This document shows, in pieces, positions 51,231 through 59,214 of a stretch of DNA of 64,000 bases. The stretch covers positions 1-64,000 of the forward strand of contig NZ_CP108475.1 in the NCBI RefSeq assembly GCF_036226445.1. The letters are read 5' to 3'. The notes below the pieces were generated by a model. It was not told the DNA's origin. It did not search any database and was given only the letters and a program-made list of their open reading frames with translations. A program made the position numbers and the translations under genes. Source of the stretch: Streptomyces sp. NBC_01255. GTDB lineage: Bacteria; Actinomycetota; Actinomycetes; Streptomycetales; Streptomycetaceae. Position 1 is the stretch's first letter. Each line of letters begins with the position of its first letter.

Positions 51231-51485
51231 CTAGCCCGCGGCGGCGGCTCCGGCGTGCCGGGCCTCCATCGCAGCAATCACCCGCTGCCGGGCCAGCCGC
51301 CGGGCCTGCTTGAGCTTCGCGTCGGCCAGCAGGAGGGGCGCGAACCAGATCCAGCCCCACACGCTGTAGGAAACAGTCCCGCTCAGCACCAGCGCCTTGT
51401 TCGTGGCGAGGACCAGCACGAAAGTGGTGACGTACGCGGCAACTCGGTGGCGGCACGCTTCAACCCTCGCTGAGAAATTTGGCAT
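51231..51485 (-). CDS. Small membrane protein upstream of the SpdB-like gene
   Basis: An 84-residue protein with two hydrophobic segments (VAAYVTTFVLVLATNKALVL and YSVWGWIWFAPLLLADA) and a basic C-terminal helix. The same strand and order as the SpdB-like gene suggest a small spread protein. It starts just inside the repeat region at 51.5 kb. No family is certain. Confidence 0.65.
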   Translation of the reverse strand: MPNFSARVEACRHRVAAYVTTFVLVLATNKALVLSGTVSYSVWGWIWFAPLLLADAKLKQARRLARQRVIAAMEARHAGAAAAG

Positions 51486-51536
51486 CGCCGCCAGCCCTCC
51501 ACCCGGACCGCTCTGACTCCAGTGAGACGCACTCAG

Positions 51537-51592
51537 GGTGAGACAGGAGTGTCCTGTCTCACCGAAGTTTGAGCAGTCTCAACGAAGTTTGA
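51537..51592. repeat. Inverted repeat plus two copies of the 17-bp GTCTCA-type repeat
   Basis: A 12-bp inverted repeat GGTGAGACAGGA/TCCTGTCTCACC (51537-51548/51552-51563) runs into two direct copies of GTCTCANCGAAGTTTGA at 51556-51572 and 51576-51592, 20 bases apart. Three more copies in the opposite orientation lie at 53427-53493. They bracket the PIN-like gene. Likely sites for a partition or replication protein, or an operator. Confidence 0.75.
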
Positions 51593-51667
51593 CCGGCCAT
51601 TAACGAGGTCACTCGACCGCAACTGGCAGTGGCGTGGACGCCAGTACAGTGACAGCCGTCCGTCCGC

Positions 51668-53275
51668 TCAGGTGTCGGCGGGTTCGTCATCTGTCGTTGC
51701 TGGCTGCGTCTCCGCGGCGAGCACCGGGAACCTGGGCCAGGCGATGTGCTCGAGCAGCCAGGCCGGGAGAGACCAGATGCCGTGGCGTTCGTGCAGTTCA
51801 TCGCCGTACACGGCCACGGGGTAGGCGTCGGGCCTCTGGAAGCCGTCCCGGCTGCCGCCCCACCAGGTGTCCGCGTCGTACTCGCACTCCACGCCGATCG
51901 TGCCGACCAGTGTTCCCTCGTCATCGTTGCCGAGCCGGAGGTCGATCTCCGCGGTCCAGTTCTCGCCGTCACGGGTCACGTCGATGACGACGTGAGCGCC
52001 CGTTCCCGGGATGTCGAACTGCTGCCGGTCCTCGAGAACTCCGTCCTTCACCGCGATGCCGGGGACCGTGTTCAGGGCCTCGATTAGATCAGTTTCCGCT
52101 TCGTCGCTCTCGTCGAAGGCCCGCTCAAGGAGTATGGCGGTGGCGTCGGTGTCGGCCGACATGGAGGTGATGACCCCATCAGCGAACTGGAACGTGAGGT
52201 TGGCGCGCACCAGGACGTTGCTGATCGGAACGACCGCTACTTCAGGGTCGCCGCCGTGCAGCAGCCTCTGGATGGTTGCCTCGCCGGTCGCCAGGAAGAA
52301 CACCATCGCGTCGGCGGTCTCCCGATTCGCCGTGCCGGGGTCGGTGGGTTCACGCCTCCGGTCGGCTGGCGTCTGCTCTGCGCTCTCACCCGCTTCTACG
52401 CGGACGACCCCGATGCCGGCCAGCGCGACGAGGCCGGTCACGGAGGCACCGTAGCTGCTGGGGCTGAGGCCGGTGTCTTCCTCATCTAGCTTGCGGGTGA
52501 AGGCCGCTTCCAGCCCCACGATGCGGCCGATGTCGAGCGCATCCTCGTCCTGCTGATCGGCGGGAAGAAGCGCGGTCAGGTAGCGGATGATCGCGGAGCG
52601 CGCGTGCCCGTCGTCCACGCTGAGGTCGAAAAGCGTCGGACGCAGCTGGGCCAAGGTCCGCAGATTGGGTACGGGCTTCTTCCACGCCTCAAACGCTGCG
52701 GGGACGTCGCCGTCGCTGGTGACGATGAGGACCTCGTCTGGGTCAGCGAGTTCGAGGACATCACGGAGCCAGGCGCTGTCGCTCGCGCCCGTTTTGATGG
52801 CCTCGGCGGGGTCTGCCGCTCCCTTGCGCTTCGCTGGGGGGCGGAGGAGAACCTGGTCCTTCAACCCCTCGATTGCGCTGCGGCCGGTGAGCTTGATGAT
52901 CTTCACGTTAGGGACCTTGGCGAGGTTTTCCAGCACCGCTGTGATCACGTCGTCGCGAGTGGCGTATCCGGTTGGCGCTGGTACGTCGAGGCCCGCGCTC
53001 TGCAGCCGCTTTCGTTCGCTGCGGGCCGCGCCCTTCAGGACCTGCCAGTCGCTGGCCAGGTGTTCCGCCCACTCCCAGGCAACGGGTTCTGGCACCCAGG
53101 TCTCGACTCCCATCCCAGCGAGGCGCCGAGCCCAGCGGCCGAGTTGGTCGAGGTCGGGCCGCGCGTGGCCGTAGGCGTTCGCGTCGAGCACTACGGCCTT
53201 GAGCTTCTCAAGGTCTTGTGGGGTGAGGCGGACCTGCGCTTGGTCCGCCGGTCGCGGTCGGGGGGTGCGTGCCAT
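51668..53275 (-). CDS. PIN-like domain protein
   Basis: A 535-residue protein. The first ~220 residues look like a PIN-type ribonuclease fold with the acidic set spread as usual: VVLDANAYGHA (aspartate 31), VPEPVAWEWAEHL, TGASDSAWLRDVLELAD and VLIVTSDGD. The rest is unassigned, with a beta-rich C-terminus (HVVIDVTRDGENWTAEIDLRL, GTIGVECEYDADTWWGG). ATG 53275 has GGAAG about 9 bases upstream. No small antitoxin gene is attached, and it is much longer than VapC toxins (~130). It is bracketed by the 17-bp repeats, so it may be autoregulated or linked to plasmid maintenance or defence. Confidence 0.6.
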   Translation of the reverse strand: MARTPRPRPADQAQVRLTPQDLEKLKAVVLDANAYGHARPDLDQLGRWARRLAGMGVETWVPEPVAWEWAEHLASDWQVLKGAARSERKRLQSAGLDVPAPTGYATRDDVITAVLENLAKVPNVKIIKLTGRSAIEGLKDQVLLRPPAKRKGAADPAEAIKTGASDSAWLRDVLELADPDEVLIVTSDGDVPAAFEAWKKPVPNLRTLAQLRPTLFDLSVDDGHARSAIIRYLTALLPADQQDEDALDIGRIVGLEAAFTRKLDEEDTGLSPSSYGASVTGLVALAGIGVVRVEAGESAEQTPADRRREPTDPGTANRETADAMVFFLATGEATIQRLLHGGDPEVAVVPISNVLVRANLTFQFADGVITSMSADTDATAILLERAFDESDEAETDLIEALNTVPGIAVKDGVLEDRQQFDIPGTGAHVVIDVTRDGENWTAEIDLRLGNDDEGTLVGTIGVECEYDADTWWGGSRDGFQRPDAYPVAVYGDELHERHGIWSLPAWLLEHIAWPRFPVLAAETQPATTDDEPADT

Positions 53276-53426
53276 GCCGGGATTCTTCCAGGACGACGTG
53301 GCTGTGCGGTCCAATTGGTCAAGATCACCTGACGCTGTCTCTCCTGCAGCCTCCGCGACCGCGACGCCGAGCGCGCCTAAACGAAAACCCCAACGCCATC
53401 GAAGACGACACGTTCTGAACCAGTGG

Positions 53427-53493
53427 GCGAACTTCGATGAGACAAACCCTCACCGGTCAAGCTTCGGCGAGACTCGTCAAACTTCGATGAGAC
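53427..53493. repeat. Three further copies of the 17-bp repeat, inverted relative to 51.5 kb
   Basis: On the minus strand, GTCTCATCGAAGTTCGC (53427-53443), GTCTCGCCGAAGCTTGA (53457-53473) and GTCTCATCGAAGTTTGA (53477-53493). Starts are 30 and 20 bases apart, multiples of about one helical turn, suggesting proteins bound on one face. They lie 190-260 bp before the parA start. Confidence 0.75.
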
Positions 53494-53669
53494 GGGTCAC
53501 CGGTCGCCCGAAACGGACGAACACCCTAGATCGCCAGAAAAGCGACGCCCAGAATGGGGGTCTGTACGGCCGATCTCATGGTCGCCGACATGAAGGGGCG
53601 TCAAGAGTCGCACCAGGCCCCGAGAGGGGCGCACAGCGGTGTGGCGGCTACTTCAAGACACAGTCGACC

Positions 53670-53686
53670 TAGTAATGTTCGGCTGC
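53670..53686 (+). promoter_or_regulatory. Likely parA promoter, possibly leaderless message
   Basis: TAGTAAT at 53671-53677, a -10-like element, lies about 10 bases before ATG 53687 and there is no ribosome site. This spacing suggests transcription begins at or next to the start codon. Confidence 0.4.
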
Positions 53687-54835
53687 ATGAGCATCCCCAA
53701 CCCCCGAGGGGAGCGAGAGAAGCTAATTACCTCCCTCACTCCTCAGCTGCGCAGGCATTTGAAGATCCGGGCCTTTGAGCACGGAATGGACATCCAGGAC
53801 GCGGCCGAGCACGCCATCAACGCCTGGTACACCGAAGAGGATCTGCCGGAGGTGAAGACCGAGGGTGCGAAGACCTGGGGCACCTTCCTCCCGGCCGGCG
53901 AGCCCGACAATTTCAAAGCGGCCTGCTCCGAGCGTGGGGTCACCTACGTCCAGGGGCTCGCGCAGGCGCTGACCCTGTGGCTCGAGAGGCACCCCTCTCC
54001 GTCCGCACCTCTGGTCGCTCAGCCGGTCGTCCGGATCCTGATCGCCAATCAGAAGGGCGGGGTCGGTAAGACGTTCCTGTCCTCCGGGATCGCCCAGGCG
54101 CTCGCCGAGGCCGGCAAGCGCGTGCTGCTCGTCGACTACGACCCTCAGGGGCACATGACCGCCGAGCTCGGCTTCGAGGACCTCATGTACGAGGACGACG
54201 TCGAGACTCTGATGATGCACATGGACGGATCAGCCAAGGCGCACATCGGCGAGCTGCTCGTCGCCCTCGACGGCGAGATCTTCGGAGACAGGCTGCACCT
54301 GTTGCCCGCCTCTGACGACGCCTTCCTGCGCGACGTGGTCCTGTCGAAGGTGAGCTTCAGCGAGGCGGCGCTCGAGCGCGCTCTGGAGCCGATCGAGAAC
54401 GACTACGACGTCGTCATCATCGACGGGCCGCCGAGCCTCGGCCTGAACATGGACACCGCGCTGTACTACGTCCGCCGGCGCGACGGCGAGCTCGCCGACC
54501 GCTCAGGGGTGCTCACCCCGGTGTGGGCCAACAAGGCCTCGCACCGCGCCTTCCGCCTGTTGAGGTCCCAGATGGAGGACCTGCAGAAGAAGGGCCGCAT
54601 CTCGGTCGACTACCTCGGGCTGATCGTCAACGCCTACGACAGCCGCCGAGGGAAGCTCGTGCAGCACAACAAGCAGGAGTGGGAGAAGAGCAGCTCCCCC
54701 TCCGTCCTCGCGGTGATCGGGGACCTGAAGGAAGGCCGGGAGGCGGCAGACGGCGAGATCCCGCTGCTTGAGTACGCCCCGGACAGTGAGCATGCGCACG
54801 TGATGCGCGAACTGGCGAAGGAGCTTGCCGTATGA
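53687..54835 (+). CDS. parA: ParA-like partition ATPase with N-terminal RHH-like DNA-binding region
   Basis: A 382-residue protein. The C-terminal ~265 residues are a ParA ATPase: deviant Walker A NQKGGVGKTFLS (about 121-132), A-prime VLLVDYDPQGHMT, Walker B VVIIDGPPSLGL. The N-terminal ~110 residues contain two stretches that look like ribbon-helix-helix units (TSLTPQLRRHLKIRAFEHGM and TFLPAGEPDNFKAACSERGV followed by helices). This is unusual; most large ParAs carry HTH domains. It would segregate the plasmid with the adjacent parB and may repress its own promoter. It overlaps parB by ATGA. Confidence 0.9.
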   Translation: MSIPNPRGEREKLITSLTPQLRRHLKIRAFEHGMDIQDAAEHAINAWYTEEDLPEVKTEGAKTWGTFLPAGEPDNFKAACSERGVTYVQGLAQALTLWLERHPSPSAPLVAQPVVRILIANQKGGVGKTFLSSGIAQALAEAGKRVLLVDYDPQGHMTAELGFEDLMYEDDVETLMMHMDGSAKAHIGELLVALDGEIFGDRLHLLPASDDAFLRDVVLSKVSFSEAALERALEPIENDYDVVIIDGPPSLGLNMDTALYYVRRRDGELADRSGVLTPVWANKASHRAFRLLRSQMEDLQKKGRISVDYLGLIVNAYDSRRGKLVQHNKQEWEKSSSPSVLAVIGDLKEGREAADGEIPLLEYAPDSEHAHVMRELAKELAV

Positions 54836-55899
54836 CCCGGCCGACCCGTCGCGTCACCGCTGGATTCAGCGTGGACGGCGAAGAGGGCACCGAGAAGCCA
54901 GCACCACGGCGGGTGCGAACCCGCGACCAGATCATGAAGGGCGAGGGCAAGCGGCCCCCGGCGTCGGTCGAGCTGAAGCTCCTGGCGCACAACCCGTTCA
55001 ACCCCCGGGAAGAACTCACCGAGATCGAAGAGACGGCGGCGTCCCTTCGCGAGCGGGGACAGATCCAGCCCGTCACGGTGGCACGGCGGGCAGCGTTCCT
55101 GTCGGCTCACCCTGGGCAGGAAGAGGCCCTCGGGGAGGCGGAATACGTCGTCCTCGACGGTAACCGTCGACTGGCAGCGGCCAAGGAGGCCGGTCTCGAA
55201 GAGCTTCGTATCGACGTCAACGACGCCCTCGCGGCGACGGCCGCGGACATCCTCGAAACCGCTCTGATCGCCAACGTCCACCGCGTGGATGTCGCTCCCC
55301 TGGACCAGGCGCGGGCCCTGCAGGAGCTAGTCCGCTTCCACGGCTCGCAGGGGAAGGTCGCCAAACGGCTCGGCATGACCCCCCCTTGGGTCTCGCAGCG
55401 CCTCGCACTTCTGGAGCTCACGGACGACCTGCAGAAGGAGGTCGAGACCGGCAATCTGAAGGTCGAGCCAGCCCGCCGGATCGGCCGCCTGCCCAAGGAG
55501 AAGCAGGCCGAGGAGGCGCAGAAGGCCATCACGGCGGCCAAGACGCCCCGCCAACGGTCCCCTCGTTCGGAGGCCAACGAGGGCCAGACCGTTAACGCCG
55601 TTAATACCCCAGCTGCCGGAACCGACGACCAGACGACCCCGGACGTAACCGTTAACGCCGTTAATACCCCGACCGCCGGAGTCGACGAGCAGGGGAGTCT
55701 GGGCGAAACCGTTAACGCCGTTAATACCCCGGGGCCGGCGGTGGCAGGCCAGCAGCAGCTGATCGTGCCGTGCTCCTCCCCGGAGCAGGTCGTGGATGCC
55801 CTGGTGGCAGGGCTCTCTTCGGAAGATCTGCTGGCTGTAGCGGAGCTGCTGCTCGATCGTGTCTCCAACGTCTCCGCAGCCGAGAAGGTCAGCGCGTAG
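54832..55899 (+). CDS. parB: ParB-like partition protein with centromere-like repeats inside its gene
   Basis: A 355-residue ParB/Spo0J-type protein. The N-terminal nuclease-like domain (HNPFNPREELTEIEETAASL, GNRRLAAAKEAGL) and the central HTH (KVAKRLGMTPPWVSQRLALLEL, about residues 178-200) are clear. A linker at ~250-300 contains three copies of TVNAVNTP, encoded by a repeated DNA segment (see the repeat entry), and a C-terminal dimerisation segment (SSEDLLAVAELLLDRVSNV) closes the protein. Start overlaps the parA stop by ATGA. A strong terminator follows. Confidence 0.92.
   Translation: MTRPTRRVTAGFSVDGEEGTEKPAPRRVRTRDQIMKGEGKRPPASVELKLLAHNPFNPREELTEIEETAASLRERGQIQPVTVARRAAFLSAHPGQEEALGEAEYVVLDGNRRLAAAKEAGLEELRIDVNDALAATAADILETALIANVHRVDVAPLDQARALQELVRFHGSQGKVAKRLGMTPPWVSQRLALLELTDDLQKEVETGNLKVEPARRIGRLPKEKQAEEAQKAITAAKTPRQRSPRSEANEGQTVNAVNTPAAGTDDQTTPDVTVNAVNTPTAGVDEQGSLGETVNAVNTPGPAVAGQQQLIVPCSSPEQVVDALVAGLSSEDLLAVAELLLDRVSNVSAAEKVSA
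55588..55730. repeat. parS: Three 60-bp-spaced palindromic repeats within parB, candidate centromere
   Basis: A 23-bp sequence is repeated without change at 55588-55610, 55648-55670 and 55708-55730, exactly 60 bases apart. Each holds the palindrome TTAACGCCGTTAA (perfect arms TTAACG/CGTTAA around one C), which is markedly AT-rich for this replicon. The codons in between differ freely, while the 23 bases do not, so the DNA rather than the protein sequence appears to be conserved. Confidence 0.7.
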
Positions 55900-55920
55900 C
55901 CGACCACCCTGAAACGCAGG

Positions 55921-55958
55921 AAGGCCGGCACCCCACGGGTTCGTGGGGTGCCGGCCTT
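55921..55958. terminator. 17-bp-stem bidirectional terminator
   Basis: A perfect 17-bp stem (55921-55937/55942-55958) with a 4-base loop and TTCTT after it, between the parB stop and the convergent stop at 55975. It would serve both directions. Confidence 0.9.
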
Positions 55959-55974
55959 CTTGGTGTTGCGGCGT

Positions 55975-56481
55975 TCAACGGGCCCAGACCGCGACCTGGG
56001 GGTCCCGATCGGGATCGGGCATCGCGGCTGCGGTCGCCAGCGCGGCGGGGTGCCGCATGGCGGTGACCTGGACGGTGCCGAGCTCGTCGGGTCGGGCCCA
56101 GACGAGGTACCAGGTGTCGTCAGGGTGGCGCTGGATCGCGGCGTGGGCGTGGACGGCCCGCGGGATGCGGGGGATCGCCTCGTCGGGGTCGTCGCCGGGG
56201 TAGAGGCACCAGCGGTTCCAGGCGTGGGCGCGGTCCATGTAGAGGGCGGCGGCGTGGATGGTGGTGGCCCAGCGGTGGTGGCCGAGGAGGACGAAGAGCG
56301 CCGGGTGGTCGCCTTCGTCGGCATCCGGGGCGGGCAGGCCGATGATGTGCAGGCCGCCGAGGACCGGGGTGAAGCCGAGGACGGCCGAGTCCTGGTCAGG
56401 TGTCCAGATCTGTTCCGCGGGGTGCATGGTGCCGTTGTCGCCAGCACTGGTTACGAGGTCGTACAGGCCGGTGGTGGTCAT
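55975..56481 (-). CDS. Hypothetical protein
   Basis: A 168-residue soluble protein rich in histidine and tryptophan (ALFVLLGHHRWATTIHAAAL, NRWCLYPGDDPDEAIPRIPR, DDTWYLVWARPDELG). No family is recognised. It is coupled to the RapZ-like gene by ATGA and ends at the terminator shared with parB. Confidence 0.65.
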   Translation of the reverse strand: MTTTGLYDLVTSAGDNGTMHPAEQIWTPDQDSAVLGFTPVLGGLHIIGLPAPDADEGDHPALFVLLGHHRWATTIHAAALYMDRAHAWNRWCLYPGDDPDEAIPRIPRAVHAHAAIQRHPDDTWYLVWARPDELGTVQVTAMRHPAALATAAAMPDPDRDPQVAVWAR

Positions 56482-56891
56482 GCGCTCGCCCCGGTGTCGG
56501 CCGGCTTGAGGACGCGGGGGAGATGGACGTGGAGGTGGTCGACGTCGACCTGGCGGCCGCGGGCGCGGAGTTCTCGGGCAAGGAGTTCAGCGAGGCCGGC
56601 TGCCCTGTGCTTCCCGCCCGCACAACCGATAGCGATGCGGCGAGGGCCGGCGGGCAGGTCGGCGTACTCGGCGAGGTTGGCGAGCAGCTCGCGGGCGCCG
56701 GGGGTGTTGAGGACGATGTCCTGGACGCGGGGGTTGAGGCCGTCGAGGTCGAGGATGTCGCGTGCGGCGGCGGGGTCGCGGAGGCGGTCGCGGACGTCCT
56801 CGATCCGGTCGGCGGCGGGCGGGATGGGCTGGCCGTCCGGGCCGGTGGTCAGGTGCAGGTAGCCGAACGAGATCAGACGGATCGGGTGCAA
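56478..56891 (-). CDS. RapZ C-terminal-domain protein
   Basis: A 137-residue stand-alone version of the RapZ C-terminal domain: VQDIVLNTPGARELLANLAE, then IAIGCAGGKHRAAGLAELLA and VDVDHLHVHLPRVL, without the N-terminal P-loop kinase domain. The start is TTG 56891, supported by AGGAG seven bases upstream. In RapZ this domain binds RNA or metabolites. It is common on actinobacterial plasmids, function unknown. Confidence 0.8.
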   Translation of the reverse strand: MHPIRLISFGYLHLTTGPDGQPIPPAADRIEDVRDRLRDPAAARDILDLDGLNPRVQDIVLNTPGARELLANLAEYADLPAGPRRIAIGCAGGKHRAAGLAELLARELRARGRQVDVDHLHVHLPRVLKPADTGASA

Positions 56892-56987
56892 GGGGAATCT
56901 CCTGCTCGAGGTGAAGGGCGGGAACGGGGGCGGCCGCCCTGTGGTGTTCGGGCGGCTCCGTCGGACGTGGGTGTGGGCGCGGTGGGG

Positions 56988-57419
56988 TCAGCGGGTGGGG
57001 CGCAGGACGGCGTTGAGGATGTCGGCGTGGTCGAACGCGAGCGGCTGGGGGAGGTCGGTCAGGGGCCACCAGCGGGCGTCGCGGGCGTCGTCTCCGGCGG
57101 TGGCCTGGGTGTTGGCGGGGACGGTGGCGAGGTAGGTGACGGTGACGTACCGGCCGCACGGGTCGCGGTCGGGCTGGTCCCAGACGCCGACTAGGCGCAG
57201 CTCGTCCTCGGCGACGCGGACGCCGGTCTCCTCCTCCAGCTCGCGGACGGCGGCCTGGAGGCCGGTCTCCCCGTCATCGACATGGCCACCCGGGAGTGCC
57301 CAGTGGCCCTCGTAGGGGTCCCAGTTCCGCTTGATGAGCAGGACACGGTCGTCGTCGGTGACGGCGACGACGTCGGCGGTGTAGCGGATGGTCGCGTGGT
57401 TCTCGTGGGTGTCGGTCAT
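56988..57419 (-). CDS. NUDIX hydrolase
   Basis: A 143-residue NUDIX protein. The box GGHVDDGETGLQAAVRELEEETGV (about residues 44-67) has all its acidic and arginine residues. VLLIKRNWDPYEGHWALPGG precedes it. It hydrolyses a nucleoside diphosphate linked to another group; which one cannot be told. AAGGAG lies 7 bases before ATG 57419. Confidence 0.9.
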   Translation of the reverse strand: MTDTHENHATIRYTADVVAVTDDDRVLLIKRNWDPYEGHWALPGGHVDDGETGLQAAVRELEEETGVRVAEDELRLVGVWDQPDRDPCGRYVTVTYLATVPANTQATAGDDARDARWWPLTDLPQPLAFDHADILNAVLRPTR

Positions 57420-57504
57420 GGTCGGCTCCTTGAACGGGTGCTCGGTGGGGATCGGGTCGGGTGGAACGGGGTCGGGCCGCGTTGGTCCCGGCCCCCGGGG
57501 TGGG

Positions 57505-58623
57505 TCAGTCGGTCTGGCGGATCGGCATGAGGAGGTAGCGCAGGGCCTGGGCGTCGCTGCTGTGGCCGCGCAGGACGGCGGGCTTAGTGGGCGAGGTGAA
57601 GCCGAAGGTCATGGACTCGTCCGTCAGCGCGTTCAGCCCGTCGAGGAGGAAGGTCGGGTTGAACGCGATGGTGAGCCCGTCGCCGTTGAGGGCGGTGTCG
57701 ACGGCGTCGAGGGCCTGGGCGTCGTCGCCGCTGCCGCTCTCCAGGACGAGGGTGCCGTCGTGGGTGAAGGTGAGCCGGACCGGGCCGTCCTTCTTCGGTG
57801 AGACGAGGGCGACGCGCTGGACGGCGGACTTGAGGGCGGCGATCTCCACGGTGGCGGTGTGGGCGAACTCGGTGGGGAACAGCGCGGCGTACTTCGGCAG
57901 CTCGCCGTCCAGGGCGCGGATGGTGGTGGTGTGCTGCTCGCCGCGCAGGGCGAACAGGCCGCTGCCGGCCGGGAGGGCGAGGTCGACGGTGGCGTCGTCG
58001 GCGGCGGCCTTGGCGGCGTCGAGGAGGGCGCGGCCGGGGATGACCGCGCTGGTGTCGGGGAGGGCGGCGTTCTTCCACGGCAGGGTGCGTACGGCGTAGC
58101 GGTAGCGGTCGGTGGCGGAGAGGGTGAGCGTGCCGGCCTCGTGGTCGTGGCGCAGGCTGACGCCGGTCAGGACCGGCAGGGCCTCCTCGCGGCTGACGGC
58201 GCAGGCGACCTGGGCGACGGCTTCGGCGAAGGCCGGGGCGGACAAGGTGCCGGTGGTGGTGCCGGGCTCGGGGAGGGTGGGGTACTCCTCCAGGGGCAGC
58301 AGCGGCAGGGTGAAGCGTGCACTGCCGGCACGCAGGGTGAGGCGGGTGTCGTCGAGGTCGAGGTGGACGTCGCCGCGGAGGGTGGCGGTGATGTCGGCCA
58401 GCAGCCGTCCGGGGACCAGGGCGCGGCCGGGCTTGGTGACGGCGGCCGAGGCGGCCGTGTCGGCGGAGACCTCGTAGTCGAACGCCCGGACGCACAGGCG
58501 CTCGCCGCCGGTGGCGTCTAGGAGCAGGCCGGCCAGGACCGGGGCGGGCGGCCGGGAGGGCAGGGTGCGGGCGGCGTAGCCGACGGCCGCGGCAAGGTCG
58601 GCGTGGTCGATCGTGAGCTTCAC
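57505..58623 (-). CDS. dnaN: DNA polymerase III beta sliding clamp, plasmid copy
   Basis: A 372-residue DnaN homologue close to the usual length, with three clamp domains: MKLTIDHADLAAAVGYAART, SREEALPVLTGVSLRHD (domain 2 entry) and EIAALKSAVQRVALVSPKK (domain 3), ending YLLMPIRQTD like chromosomal clamps (LLMPVR). AAGGGA precedes GTG 58623. An own clamp may favour plasmid replication or serve the ImuB-like protein at 8.4 kb. Confidence 0.93.
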   Translation of the reverse strand: MKLTIDHADLAAAVGYAARTLPSRPPAPVLAGLLLDATGGERLCVRAFDYEVSADTAASAAVTKPGRALVPGRLLADITATLRGDVHLDLDDTRLTLRAGSARFTLPLLPLEEYPTLPEPGTTTGTLSAPAFAEAVAQVACAVSREEALPVLTGVSLRHDHEAGTLTLSATDRYRYAVRTLPWKNAALPDTSAVIPGRALLDAAKAAADDATVDLALPAGSGLFALRGEQHTTTIRALDGELPKYAALFPTEFAHTATVEIAALKSAVQRVALVSPKKDGPVRLTFTHDGTLVLESGSGDDAQALDAVDTALNGDGLTIAFNPTFLLDGLNALTDESMTFGFTSPTKPAVLRGHSSDAQALRYLLMPIRQTD

Positions 58624-58734
58624 GAGGGTGTCCCTTCGGGGCGGTGAGGTCGAGGAGCAGCTGCGTGGGCGCCGGGGCGGGGAGCCGCCCGGCGGTGTGC
58701 GGGCGGCTCCGCCGGTCGTGGGCGGGTGAAGGGC

Positions 58735-59211
58735 TCAGGAGCTGGGGGGCGGGCTGCCGGTCTCGTGGGCGTGGATCAGGTCGGTGATGGCGTCCGCGTT
58801 CTCGGCGGTGCCGACCCAGGCGCCGGTCTCGGTGAAGACAGGCACGGTGTCTACCTCGGGGTCGAAGACGACGAGGTAGGGGCCGTAGCGGTCGAGAACC
58901 ATGTCGGCCAGGTGTCGGGCGGGTGCGGCGGCCAGGAGCTCCAGGGCGTCGACGTCAAGGCGCGGGCCGCCCCCGTCGCCGGGGCCGGGCACGGCGAGGT
59001 GGCCGCCGATGCGCAGCAGGTCGCCGGGCTGCATCAGGGTGAGCAGGGCGTGGGCGAGGTGCGGGTCGGCGGTGCGGCAGGCCCAGACGGTCTCGTCGAC
59101 GTTGTCGTCGGTGGGGGAGGAGATCACCCGGAAGCGGGCGGTCAGGCCGTCGTCGCCGCGGACGGGGAGCTCGTCGAGGTAGCCGTCGAGAAGCAGGGGT
59201 ATCGCGGTCAC
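58735..59211 (-). CDS. Hypothetical protein, possible OB-fold
   Basis: A 158-residue protein. The pattern RFRVISSPTDDNVDETVWACR, then PGDLLRIGGHLAVPG and LDVDALELL resembles an OB-fold like that of single-strand binding proteins, but the match is loose. The C-terminal VVFDPEVDTVPVFTETGAWVG may be separate. It starts three bases after the preceding gene's stop, in one transcription unit with the Lsr2-like gene. Confidence 0.55.
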   Translation of the reverse strand: MTAIPLLLDGYLDELPVRGDDGLTARFRVISSPTDDNVDETVWACRTADPHLAHALLTLMQPGDLLRIGGHLAVPGPGDGGGPRLDVDALELLAAAPARHLADMVLDRYGPYLVVFDPEVDTVPVFTETGAWVGTAENADAITDLIHAHETGSPPPSS

Positions 59212-59214
59212 GGT

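Larger units (their letters stand above)
53276..53686. other. Intergenic region upstream of the partition operon
   Basis: It holds three 17-bp repeats (53427-53493) and the parA promoter. Beyond those no gene is supported. It is less GC-rich than its surroundings. Confidence 0.5.

Noticed and set aside
51668..53275. VapC-type toxin of a toxin-antitoxin pair
   Set aside because: The protein is about four times too long and no small upstream partner gene exists.
53427..53493. Repeats as a terminator
   Set aside because: They are direct repeats with 20- and 30-bp spacing rather than a hairpin, and recur 1.9 kb away in the opposite orientation.
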